NCBI RefSeq assembly: GCF_003049665.1
Contig: NZ_PYWM01000019.1
Location: forward strand, 36,617-100,616
Direction: 5' to 3'
DNA: 64,000 bases
Source of the DNA: Lysinibacillus mangiferihumi
GTDB taxonomy: Bacteria; Bacillota; Bacilli; Bacillales_A; Planococcaceae
A program made the translations under genes and the position numbers. Positions 44,125 through 52,380 of this stretch are shown piece after piece. Position 1 is the stretch's first letter. Every line of letters begins with the position of its first letter. The notes beneath the pieces are model-generated. The model saw only the letters and a list, made by a program, of their open reading frames with translations. It had not been told where the DNA came from and made no database searches.

Positions 44125-45026
44125 GTGTAAAAAATGTAAGTAAGTACTTTAAAAATAATATAAAAGCAAATAACAATATCTCGATAGAATTTCAAACTCA
44201 CGAGATAACAGCATTAATAGGACATAATGGAGCAGGTAAAACTACTTTACTCAATCAAATAGGTGGATTAATTATTCCGTCAGAAGGGCAAATTCATATT
44301 AACAATATTGATGTAATTAAAGAACATTCAAAAGTAAGAAAGTTAGTATCTACTATGCCGCAGTTCCAAGTGCCACTTAAAGGAGTTTCTATGTTGCAAG
44401 CGATAGAAAGTATAGCTATGATAAAAGGATTTTCGAGTAAAGTATCCAAAAAGAAAGCGGAAGAAATAATTTCTAGTTTGCAACTTGATAATTGGAAAAA
44501 TATCGAAGGTGAAAAGTTATCGGGTGGATTACAGAGGCTTACATCATTTGCTATGACTGTTATTGATGAAGCACCAGTCATTATTTTAGATGAACCTACA
44601 AATGATGTTGATCCAATTAGACGGATTCTTATGTGGAAATATTTAAGGAAGCTTGCTGATAAAGGTTCTATTATCATTATCGTTACACATAATCTTTTTG
44701 AAGTAGAAAAATACGCTGATAGGTACATATTATTAGATAAAGGTTGTGTAAAAAAAGATATTAATATTTCGAATAGATACTCACAAAATATAAAACATAT
44801 GCTATGTGTTTATGATATAGACAATATTGATATATCTATGTTTTCTAGTGATTTTGTGACGAAATACGATATAGAGCAAAAAAAATTAACCGTATCACTG
44901 AAGGAGGAAAATATTTATAGAGCTATTACTATAGTGCTGGAAGTATTAAAAAATGGAAAAGCAACAAGTTATGATTTGAAAATAGAAAATTTATATGATA
45001 ATTACGAGGATATGATAAATGAGTAG
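44106..45026 (+). CDS. ABC transporter ATP-binding protein
   Basis: A 306-residue ABC ATPase from ATG 44106 (AGGGGA before it). Walker A GHNGAGKTTLL, signature LSGGLQRL, Walker B VIILDEPTNDVD and the H-loop VTHNLFEVE are all present. A C-terminal extension of about 80 residues resembles that of drug or bacteriocin exporters. It overlaps its neighbours on both sides (19 and 8 bases) and is paired with the permease that follows. The substrate is unknown. Confidence 0.88.
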   Translation: MLDTNLSVKNVSKYFKNNIKANNNISIEFQTHEITALIGHNGAGKTTLLNQIGGLIIPSEGQIHINNIDVIKEHSKVRKLVSTMPQFQVPLKGVSMLQAIESIAMIKGFSSKVSKKKAEEIISSLQLDNWKNIEGEKLSGGLQRLTSFAMTVIDEAPVIILDEPTNDVDPIRRILMWKYLRKLADKGSIIIIVTHNLFEVEKYADRYILLDKGCVKKDINISNRYSQNIKHMLCVYDIDNIDISMFSSDFVTKYDIEQKKLTVSLKEENIYRAITIVLEVLKNGKATSYDLKIENLYDNYEDMINE

Positions 45027-45750
45027 ATACAATAGTTCTATAGGATTATTGAAATGGAGCTTAATCAGACACAAATTTTATATACCAGTATTTGTAATTG
45101 TGCAAGTTGTATTATCATTAGCTGTAATATACGGTTTTTCTTTTATAACAAATGCTAAAGATTATATTTCAAGGTCTTTTCTTTGCACTGGTGCGATAAC
45201 GATAAATATATTAGCGGTAACTTGTGTTTTAGCACCACAGATTGTTAGTGAAGCCAAACAAAATGGTGTTTTTAATTATCAGAAAACTTTGCCAATATCA
45301 CGCGTTGGTATATTGCTATCAGATCTTTTGATATGGGGGTTAATTCCACTACCAGGTATTCTTTTGTGTATGTTTATTGGCGCAATTAATTTCGATATGA
45401 AAATATACTTAGATTTTATAGGTGTGTTTAGCTTATTATTTGTTATTTTGTCATTGTTACTTCTAGGTTTTGCAATCGCATATTTACTTCCTCCGAATGT
45501 AATGACTTTAATCACACAAGTTATTATGATAGTAGGACTATTATTTTCACCAATTATTTATTCGGAAGACAGACTACCAATATGGCTATCTTATGTATAT
45601 AATGTTTTACCCTTTGTTCCAGTCAGCAATATTATAAGAGCAAGTTTATTTCATTTAAATGACTATAATATGACACATTATCTAGTTGTCATGGTGTGGG
45701 GAATAATATCTTTTGTAGGTGCTATGTTTATAATTGCAAGGAGGAAATAG
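45019..45750 (+). CDS. ABC-2 type permease
   Basis: A 243-residue permease with six membrane helices in the ABC-2 layout (IPVFVIVQVVLSLAVIYGFS, ILAVTCVLAPQIVSEAKQNG, LLFVILSLLLLGFAIAYLL, VVMVWGIISFVGAMFII). The cytoplasmic segment KTLPISRVGILLSDLLIWG links the first and second halves, as in antibiotic exporters. It starts eight bases inside the ATPase gene, so the two form one transporter. Confidence 0.85.
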   Translation: MSRYNSSIGLLKWSLIRHKFYIPVFVIVQVVLSLAVIYGFSFITNAKDYISRSFLCTGAITINILAVTCVLAPQIVSEAKQNGVFNYQKTLPISRVGILLSDLLIWGLIPLPGILLCMFIGAINFDMKIYLDFIGVFSLLFVILSLLLLGFAIAYLLPPNVMTLITQVIMIVGLLFSPIIYSEDRLPIWLSYVYNVLPFVPVSNIIRASLFHLNDYNMTHYLVVMVWGIISFVGAMFIIARRK

Positions 45751-45754
45751 GTGC

Positions 45755-46480
45755 ATGAAAACTCTGTTAATAGAAAATTTAAGTAAAAATAAAGGTGCTA
45801 AATCAATATTAAAAGATATAAATTTATCTATAGAGGCAAATAAAATATATGGGATTATTGGGAATAATGGAGCAGGGAAAACCACGCTATTCAAGGCATT
45901 GTTAGGACTAATTAAGTATAGCGGTTTAATAACTATAGATGATTGTGTATTAAAATGTAATAATTCAAGAGAATATTTAAAAACAACGGGCTTAGTTATG
46001 CCGTTTCCAGATTATTATGATAAACTTTCCATTCGTGAGGTATTTGAAGAACATTTATTTTATATGAATTGTAAATTAGATAAAGATATAGATACAATAC
46101 TTAATGATGTTGGTTTAAAAACATCGGTGGAAACAAAAATAGAAGAATTATCACTTGGAATGAAACAAAAATTAAATATAGCTTTAGCTTTGTCGCATAA
46201 TCCGGATCTATTGGTACTCGATGAGCCATTCAACGGACTTGATAGAAAAGGAATTACAATGCTTAAAAGTATAATTATTGCGTTCAAAAAACAAGATAAA
46301 GTGGTTTTGATATCTAGCCATTCTTTTGGTGAACTCGATGATATTATTGATGAAGTAATCGTTTTAGATAATGGAGAAGTATTAGCCACAGATAGCATTC
46401 AAGTATTAAGACAAAAAGCTATAAATAGTTTAGAAGATTATTATTCGCTGTTATGGAAAGGAGATAGAAATGCAAAGTAG
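45755..46480 (+). CDS. ABC transporter ATP-binding protein
   Basis: A 241-residue ABC ATPase from ATG 45755 (AAGGAGG upstream). Walker A GNNGAGKTTLF, signature LSLGMKQKL, Walker B LLVLDEPFNGLD and H-loop ISSHSFGELDD are all present. It lacks the C-terminal extension of the first ATPase and has the compact form typical of lantibiotic-immunity exporters (LanF-type). It overlaps the next permease gene by 11 bases. Confidence 0.88.
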   Translation: MKTLLIENLSKNKGAKSILKDINLSIEANKIYGIIGNNGAGKTTLFKALLGLIKYSGLITIDDCVLKCNNSREYLKTTGLVMPFPDYYDKLSIREVFEEHLFYMNCKLDKDIDTILNDVGLKTSVETKIEELSLGMKQKLNIALALSHNPDLLVLDEPFNGLDRKGITMLKSIIIAFKKQDKVVLISSHSFGELDDIIDEVIVLDNGEVLATDSIQVLRQKAINSLEDYYSLLWKGDRNAK

Positions 46481-47177
46481 TTTTAAATATGAAGTTAGGA
46501 AAATGAAAAAAGTCTTCAATAAATTATTTTTATGGATACTAATCGTACAAATCTTTTCCCTAATCTTTTTTACAATAGTAGGTAAATTTGAAGTTAATGA
46601 CTCGGATGACATATTGCAAAATGGAAAAGGTATTATTACCTTGTCGATAACGGTAACTTTGACAGTAGTTACAATATATGCAGTAATGCTTATTAACAGA
46701 GTATTAATTATAAGGTATATAGGTAATTTTAGGGAAAGAACCTATGCCTATCCAACAGGAAGAGATCAAATGTTCAGAGCTAAGATATATGCTTTTATTT
46801 ATAAATATATGATTGTGTTTGTTATATCTACCTTGCTTATTAATACAGCGTTTTACCTATTTTGTATTATAACATCTTTTATTAATTTCACAACACCAGT
46901 TTATGTTTTTTTACCTAATATAGTTTTACTTTCGGTGTTTGTAAGTATTGCTATAATCTTAATATCTGGTATATGTGGAATCTATTATCAATCTACTAAT
47001 ATATGCTTAATTACATCTATAATTTTGATTGTTTTGATTGGTAATCTAGTGGCAAATGCTTATAATTTGGATGCTTTATTTGTGCTAATCATAAATGTTG
47101 GTTTATGTGTGATTAATTTTAGCTTAATTAAATTTTTAGAGCATCATATTCGGGTTGATGATTTATTACATAAATAA
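46470..47177 (+). CDS. ABC-2 type permease, second transporter
   Basis: A 235-residue membrane protein with six helices: KLFLWILIVQIFSLIFFTIV, IITLSITVTLTVVTIYAVML, FVISTLLINTAFYLFCIITS, IVLLSVFVSIAIILISGICG, LITSIILIVLIGNLVANAYN and LFVLIINVGLCVINFSLIKF. The cytoplasmic loop NFRERTYAYPTGRDQMFRAK matches the second ATPase partner. It ends the operon; no terminator was noted within 100 bases. Confidence 0.82.
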   Translation: MQSSFKYEVRKMKKVFNKLFLWILIVQIFSLIFFTIVGKFEVNDSDDILQNGKGIITLSITVTLTVVTIYAVMLINRVLIIRYIGNFRERTYAYPTGRDQMFRAKIYAFIYKYMIVFVISTLLINTAFYLFCIITSFINFTTPVYVFLPNIVLLSVFVSIAIILISGICGIYYQSTNICLITSIILIVLIGNLVANAYNLDALFVLIINVGLCVINFSLIKFLEHHIRVDDLLHK

Positions 47178-47387
47178 AGTATTTGCATTAAGTGGTAATT
47201 TTTATATTACGTTATGTACGAATGAAGTTTAATTGAGATATGGCAGTAAGTTTAATTTATATGGTCTTTATAGTATTTGACAGTCTGTTCTACGGTGGCT
47301 GTCGTAGTATTTTGTCAATTATCTAAGTAGAATGTTCTAGACTTTAACACTTAGCGGGCATCTTTTCCTTTTATGATAGTGATAATA

Positions 47388-47715
47388 TATATACACCGCG
47401 TTGGTCACTGTTCAGCGTAATCCCTTTGAGTAAATAAGTAAGTTGGGCTACCGTATGCAGCTCAAAATGAGTATCGTAAGTAATATTGGTTTCGAGCCTC
47501 TGGAAAGGCGCGCTTGCTTCAAATCAGGATTTAATAAATACGCTGTGCTTGTGTGAAGTTGTCCTGTTTGTTTCCGTTATTTCACTTTCATGCGACTTTG
47601 CCAACCATACTTTTGCATGATGCGATGAACGACTTTATGATTGAAGCGACTAACTGTACAGCTACTTTTCCAACAACTCCTCAGCAACTCTGCGTACTTC
47701 TTTAGATTCTCCTTA
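47388..47715 (-). mobile_element. IS3-family transposase remnant (orfB)
   Basis: The minus strand contains shifted pieces of an IS3 orfB integrase domain: SFNHKVVHRIMQKYGWQSRM with KVK then RKQTGQ, PFQRLETNITYDTHFELHT and LNSDQRGVYI (normally HSDQG). No intact reading frame, no end repeats and no orfA were found. It lies between the ABC operon and aspA, and the surrounding 47178-48070 is otherwise empty. Confidence 0.6.
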
Positions 47716-48070
47716 AAACAACGGTTTATTTACCAATGATAATTTCGTGTATTCATTGTCAAGTTCTAATCTATATGCAAACAGCAATTCTAAAATTCAA
47801 ATTAGAGTATTTATTTTTTATTACAATTGCACAACATCCATTAAGAGTGTATTTCAAGGCTCAGTCAATTGTGGTAATTTCGTGATATTATAAATAATTT
47901 TAAGTTGATAAATGTTAAGGAGCGCCGTTTTTCACAGCTAATCGCCATTTACAGATAAAATATATTGTTAAAATTGAAGGGATTTTTGTTTTCTTGAGAA
48001 ATGACTGTTTACAAGACGGCATTTATTAGCTACTATCAGTGTGAGTATTAGTTCAAAGGAGACGACAATA

Positions 48071-49489
48071 ATGTCCACACAACGTATAGAAAAAGATTTT
48101 TTAGGTGAAAGAGTATTACCAGCAGATGCTTATTACGGGATTCAAACGCTTCGTGCAACAGAAAACTTCCCAATTACAGGCTATAAAATTCACCCAGCCC
48201 TAATTAAAGCAATGGGTATTGTAAAAAAAGCAGCAGCATTAGGTAATATGGAAGTACACCTATTATCAAAAGAAATTGGAGAGGCTATTGTCGAGGCTGC
48301 ACAAGAAGTCATCGATGGTAAATGGGATGCTGAATTTCTAGTAGACCCAATCCAAGGTGGTGCAGGCACTTCTATTAATATGAATGCGAATGAAGTTATT
48401 GCGAACCGTGCTCTTGAAATTTTGGGTAAAGCAAAAGGGGACTATCAAACGATTAGCCCGAACAGTCATGTTAATATGTCACAATCAACAAACGATGCCT
48501 TCCCTACAGCGATTCATATTGCTGTATTAAATTTAATCGATGAGCTTCTGGTGACGATGGAGAATATGCAAGCCGTATTCCATCAAAAAGCAGAGCAATT
48601 TGCACATGTTATTAAAATGGGACGTACGCACTTACAAGATGCTGTACCAATTCGCTTAGGACAAGAGTTTGAAGCTTATTGTCGTGTAATTAACCGTGAT
48701 ATTGTTCGTATCCGTCAAACACGTCCAAACTTATATGATGTCAATATGGGGGCAACAGCTGTCGGTACTGGGCTAAACGCTTTCCCAGACTATATTAAAT
48801 CTGTAGACCAACATCTAGCTGAAATTTCTGGCTTACCATTAAAAGGTGCTACACATTTAGTAGACGCTACGCAAAATACGGACGCTTATACGGAAGTGTC
48901 AGGGGCACTAAAAATTTGTATGATCAATATGTCTAAAATTGCGAATGACCTTCGTTTAATGGCATCTGGTCCTCGTGCAGGTTTAGGAGAAATTATTTTA
49001 CCAGCACGTCAACCTGGTTCATCTATTATGCCTGGTAAAGTAAATCCTGTAATGCCAGAAGTGCTAAACCAAGTTGCATTCCAAGTAATTGGGAATGACC
49101 ATACAATTTCTTTAGCATCTGAAGCGGGTCAATTAGAATTAAACGTAATGGAACCAGTGCTTGTATTCAACTTAATTCAATCAATTAGCATAATGAATAA
49201 CGTTTTCCGTGCATTTACAGAAAACTGTTTAAAAGATATCGAAGCAAATGAAGAACGTATGAAGGAATATGTAGAGAAAAGTGTGGGTGTCTTAACAGCA
49301 GTCAATCCACATATCGGTTATGAAGTAGCTGCTCGTCTTGCACGTGAAGCCATTCTTACAGGTCGTTCAATTCGTGAACTTTGTATTGAAGCAGGTGTCT
49401 TAACGAAAGAGCAATTGGATTTAATTTTAGATCCATATGAAATGACACATCCAGGTATTGCTGGTTCTAGTATGATGAAATTAAAATAA
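48071..49489 (+). CDS. aspA: Aspartate ammonia-lyase
   Basis: A 472-residue fumarase/aspartase-superfamily enzyme that converts L-aspartate to fumarate and ammonia. The signature GSSIMPGKVNPVMPE (residues about 318-332) contains the catalytic loop serine. Other conserved parts are GGAGTSINMNANEVIANRAL and GRTHLQDAVPIRLGQEF. ATG 48071 follows AAAGGAG; an upstream TTG in frame is not used. It is monocistronic here, without the asparaginase gene (ansA) that often precedes it in Bacillus. The normal length is about 470 to 475. Confidence 0.95.
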   Translation: MSTQRIEKDFLGERVLPADAYYGIQTLRATENFPITGYKIHPALIKAMGIVKKAAALGNMEVHLLSKEIGEAIVEAAQEVIDGKWDAEFLVDPIQGGAGTSINMNANEVIANRALEILGKAKGDYQTISPNSHVNMSQSTNDAFPTAIHIAVLNLIDELLVTMENMQAVFHQKAEQFAHVIKMGRTHLQDAVPIRLGQEFEAYCRVINRDIVRIRQTRPNLYDVNMGATAVGTGLNAFPDYIKSVDQHLAEISGLPLKGATHLVDATQNTDAYTEVSGALKICMINMSKIANDLRLMASGPRAGLGEIILPARQPGSSIMPGKVNPVMPEVLNQVAFQVIGNDHTISLASEAGQLELNVMEPVLVFNLIQSISIMNNVFRAFTENCLKDIEANEERMKEYVEKSVGVLTAVNPHIGYEVAARLAREAILTGRSIRELCIEAGVLTKEQLDLILDPYEMTHPGIAGSSMMKLK

Positions 49490-49496
49490 TTTTTAA

Positions 49497-49528
49497 GAAG
49501 CACTTTGTTTTATGCAAAGTGCTTTTTC
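49497..49528 (+). terminator. Rho-independent terminator 1 after aspA
   Basis: AGCACTTTG pairs with CAAAGTGCT, then five T. Confidence 0.8.
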
Positions 49529-49531
49529 TGT

Positions 49532-49567
49532 AGACAAAGGGCATCGTTATGCCCTTTGTCTTTTTTA
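49532..49567 (+). terminator. Rho-independent terminator 2 after aspA
   Basis: AGACAAAGGGCAT pairs exactly with ATGCCCTTTGTCT, then a T run. Two strong terminators in tandem are unusual. Confidence 0.8.
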
Positions 49568-49671
49568 GTATACCAATATACATATAAAAGATGGGCGTAT
49601 TTCTATCAATCTTAGGATAAATAAACTATAATAATGGTATTATAGTAATATTATAGTTAGGGGATTTTGGT

Positions 49672-50916
49672 ATGACTTTACGAAAAAAAAGTATTTTTGG
49701 GTTTTCATTATTAAATTTAATAATGATTGTAGTATTAATTATAGATCTTGCTAATTTAACAGCATTAGCATGGCTATCTACAATATTAACGATCATTGGT
49801 ATCTCCATTACTTTATCCTATATCTTCTATGTTAAATATAAAGTGATTCAACCTATTAACCAATTATCTAATGCTGCGAAAGCAATTTCAGTAGGTAACT
49901 TTGACGCTGTTGTTATTACAGCACAAGACAATAGTGAGATTTCGGAATTAGCTAAAGCTTTTATAGAAATGAAAGAGCAATTGCGTACGATGACACTAAC
50001 AATTGCCAACAGTTCGACAGATTTATCTGCCAGTATCGAAGAGTTGTCTGCAAGTACAAATGAAATTACAATGGCTGTGGAAGAAGTTGACCATCAAATG
50101 GAAAAAACGTCAAATGGCCTTAAACAAGCCGCACAATCGGCAAACAATAGTGCTGTTGCAATGCAGGAAACAGTAGATGGCATTGAGCGTATTTCGATTG
50201 CCACACAGGATGTTTTCAACCACGCGAAAGAAGCGAATGATATCGCAGGAAATGGTGTAGAAATTTTGCATGTTGCGAAAAATCAGATGGAGTTTATTTC
50301 ATCGTCAACAGATAAAACGAGTACCTTAATAAAACACTTATCAAATAAAATGACAGATATTAAAAAAATGACAGAAATGATTACAACGATTACAGATCAA
50401 ACGAATTTACTTGCTCTAAATGCTGCGATTGAAGCGGCACGGGCTGGAGAACATGGGAAAGGTTTTGCGGTTGTTGCGGAAGAAGTTCGTCATTTAGCAG
50501 AGCAATCCAAGCACTCTGCCATTCAAATTGTGGATCTTGTAGTAGGTATTGAAAATGATACGAAACAAGTTGCTGTGGCTGTGGAAGAAGACTTAAAAAA
50601 TGTTCAACAGGGGGTCTATGTCATTGATGAAGCAACAAAATCTTTTGGCAATATTTCGCAGCACGTTAGCCAAATGACCGACCAACTCGAAGGCATTTCG
50701 TCAACTGTAAATTACTTGTCAAATCGTGCAAATGAGGTAGCTAATCTCGTGTCAACAATTGCAGGGGGTATGGATCAATTGTCCAGCTATACAGAAGTTG
50801 TGCTACAATCAATGGATGAACAAACGGCTTCCATGCAAGCAGTCAATCAAGTTTCGCAGGAATTAACGATACAGGCTGATGATTTACAAAAGATTACAAA
50901 TCAATTTCATGTATAA
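49672..50916 (+). CDS. Methyl-accepting chemotaxis protein without an extracellular sensor
   Basis: A 414-residue receptor. Two membrane helices (about residues 9-30 and 34-57) are separated by only a few residues, so there is no outside sensing domain. A HAMP domain ([20 protein letters not shown]) follows, then a signalling domain whose hairpin tip reads [20 protein letters not shown]. Input must come through the membrane, HAMP or a partner. AGGGGA precedes the ATG. It is monocistronic. Methylation-site glutamates flank the tip ([13 protein letters not shown] region). Confidence 0.9.
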   Translation: MTLRKKSIFGFSLLNLIMIVVLIIDLANLTALAWLSTILTIIGISITLSYIFYVKYKVIQPINQLSNAAKAISVGNFDAVVITAQDNSEISELAKAFIEMKEQLRTMTLTIANSSTDLSASIEELSASTNEITMAVEEVDHQMEKTSNGLKQAAQSANNSAVAMQETVDGIERISIATQDVFNHAKEANDIAGNGVEILHVAKNQMEFISSSTDKTSTLIKHLSNKMTDIKKMTEMITTITDQTNLLALNAAIEAARAGEHGKGFAVVAEEVRHLAEQSKHSAIQIVDLVVGIENDTKQVAVAVEEDLKNVQQGVYVIDEATKSFGNISQHVSQMTDQLEGISSTVNYLSNRANEVANLVSTIAGGMDQLSSYTEVVLQSMDEQTASMQAVNQVSQELTIQADDLQKITNQFHV

Positions 50917-51070
50917 ATTAACAACGGATAGTTATTTAGGTGATAGACAGTCATTTTAGCAAGCGAACATACATTTAGGCTGCTGTTTGACTTTAAAATA
51001 CCACTACTTTACAATATAATGTAATAGTTTAGTAGGGATTTACCAATAAATTCCTTAACAACTGAATAGC

Positions 51071-51251
51071 GTGTAGTAAGAGGTGTAAATTGCATGCAAT
51101 TTACTTAAAAGGGAAGTCGGTGTAAATCCGACGCTGTCCCGCAACTGTGAATGTGAGCGTCTTTTCAAATTATGACCACTGTCAAACGACGGGAAGGTGA
51201 AAAGAAGCGATGACCATAAGTCAGGAGACCTGCCTGTTACGAGTACACACC
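51071..51251 (+). promoter_or_regulatory. Cobalamin riboswitch 1
   Basis: Conserved segments of the adenosylcobalamin riboswitch are present in order: AAAAGGGAAGTCGGTG, ATCCGACGCTGTCCCGCAAC, and GTCAGGAGACCTGCC near the 3' end. The outer stem is probably GGTGT (51082-51086) with ACACC (51247-51251). A 42-codon frame follows at once, and a terminator lies at 51434, so control could act on that frame or on the gene at 51523. Confidence 0.9.
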
Positions 51252-51278
51252 ATAAACCTACGAGGAATAGGAGGTGGC

Positions 51279-51407
51279 ATGTTGACAAAACAGAATAATC
51301 TGTTCGTCACAGTACGTCAAACGACCAACACCAAAGGATGTAAAGGGATACGGCATCTAGCCAGATCGCTTCCATTGGTGCACTGTTTGATGTTATCGGA
51401 TGAATGA
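51279..51407 (+). CDS. 42-codon frame directly under the B12 riboswitch
   Basis: ATG 51279 follows AGGAGGTGGC and opens 42 codons (MLTKQNNLFVTVRQTTNTKG, then CKGIRHLARSLPLVHCLMLS and DE). It lies just past the cobalamin riboswitch and before a terminator. It is basic with two cysteines and has no membrane helix. It may be a leader peptide or the start of a lost gene; no family is recognised. Confidence 0.4.
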   Translation: MLTKQNNLFVTVRQTTNTKGCKGIRHLARSLPLVHCLMLSDE

Positions 51408-51433
51408 TATTTTTAAGTACGATAGCCATAATC

Positions 51434-51472
51434 ACGGATTTCCTCTACATTTTTAGGAAATCCGTATTTTTT
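51434..51472 (+). terminator. Rho-independent terminator
   Basis: ACGGATTTCCT pairs with AGGAAATCCGT, then a T run. It separates riboswitch 1 and the 42-codon frame from the next gene, and may be the riboswitch expression platform. Confidence 0.75.
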
Positions 51473-51522
51473 ATGTAATCGATACCTTTGTTTTGAAAAT
51501 ATGTACGAGAAGAGGTGCAAGT

Positions 51523-52296
51523 ATGACAAAAATTCAGGTATGTTCAACACGAGAAAAGAAAAATGTTGATATGAAGATTTGTAAGCAACCGCGCATGGAA
51601 GTTGCCAAGCAACGAAAAACGAGAATGGTCATTGAGGCGCTAGTTGATCAGTTTTTAGCCACAGGGCTTATTCCGCACGATCGATTGTTTGACTGCATTT
51701 TTTATAATAAAGACATTATTTGGATTCAAAATGATGTCTATGAAGGATACCTATTTGCAAAAGCAAGTGTGGCGGATGAATTGAAAACAAAAAAGAATGG
51801 TTTTATGATGTATATGCCGACCAATCCGATTGTTTACGAAGTAAATGAGGAAGCCTATCATTTAATTACACGCATCGATTCAATTCGAGCTAAACCCAAT
51901 TTGGATCGCCTTAATGCAGAGCCAAAACCTATTTTAAGTGCGGCAAGAGTCAATGATTTACTATGTTCGATGGTAATGCGTTTTTATCAAACGTATTTGC
52001 AAGATTTATCGTTATTAATTCAGGAAAATCAAGATTATAGTAAAATACAACATTTAATAGACTATGTAGAGCGTGAATATGCTCAGTTTTTACAAAGTGT
52101 AAAAGAATTAAATGATTATCATTTAAATTGGCATCCGCGTGGCAATGGTCATCAATTGTTGCTGCAACGCATTGAGCAATTACAGATTTTAAAAAGTAAA
52201 CCTGGGTCGGTTCTTGTGGATTTCTCAAATCATCATGGGTATGTGATTGTGGAGTCAGCGAATTCTTTGAATAGGAAAACGAAAAAAGCGTTGTAA
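51523..52296 (+). CDS. Soluble protein of unknown function
   Basis: A 257-residue protein from ATG 51523 (AAGAGGTG upstream; an in-frame ATG ten codons earlier is less likely). It is basic at the N-terminus (KIQVCSTREKKNVDMKICKQ), mostly helical, and ends in a Lys-rich tail. The middle has DRLFDCIFYNKDIIWIQNDV and VREYAQFLQSVKELND-like helices. No family is recognised. It lies between cobalamin riboswitch 1 and a convergent TetM-like gene, so a B12 link is possible but not shown. Confidence 0.55.
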   Translation: MTKIQVCSTREKKNVDMKICKQPRMEVAKQRKTRMVIEALVDQFLATGLIPHDRLFDCIFYNKDIIWIQNDVYEGYLFAKASVADELKTKKNGFMMYMPTNPIVYEVNEEAYHLITRIDSIRAKPNLDRLNAEPKPILSAARVNDLLCSMVMRFYQTYLQDLSLLIQENQDYSKIQHLIDYVEREYAQFLQSVKELNDYHLNWHPRGNGHQLLLQRIEQLQILKSKPGSVLVDFSNHHGYVIVESANSLNRKTKKAL

Positions 52297-52346
52297 ATTT
52301 TTATATCTGTATCGATATGCATACTATGCAATATTCGATTTTTTCT

Positions 52347-52380
52347 GAAAGGCATCGAGAAAATTCGATGCCTTTTTATT
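52347..52380. terminator. Bidirectional terminator
   Basis: AAAGGCATCGA pairs with TCGATGCCTTT, between two converging genes. Confidence 0.75.
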
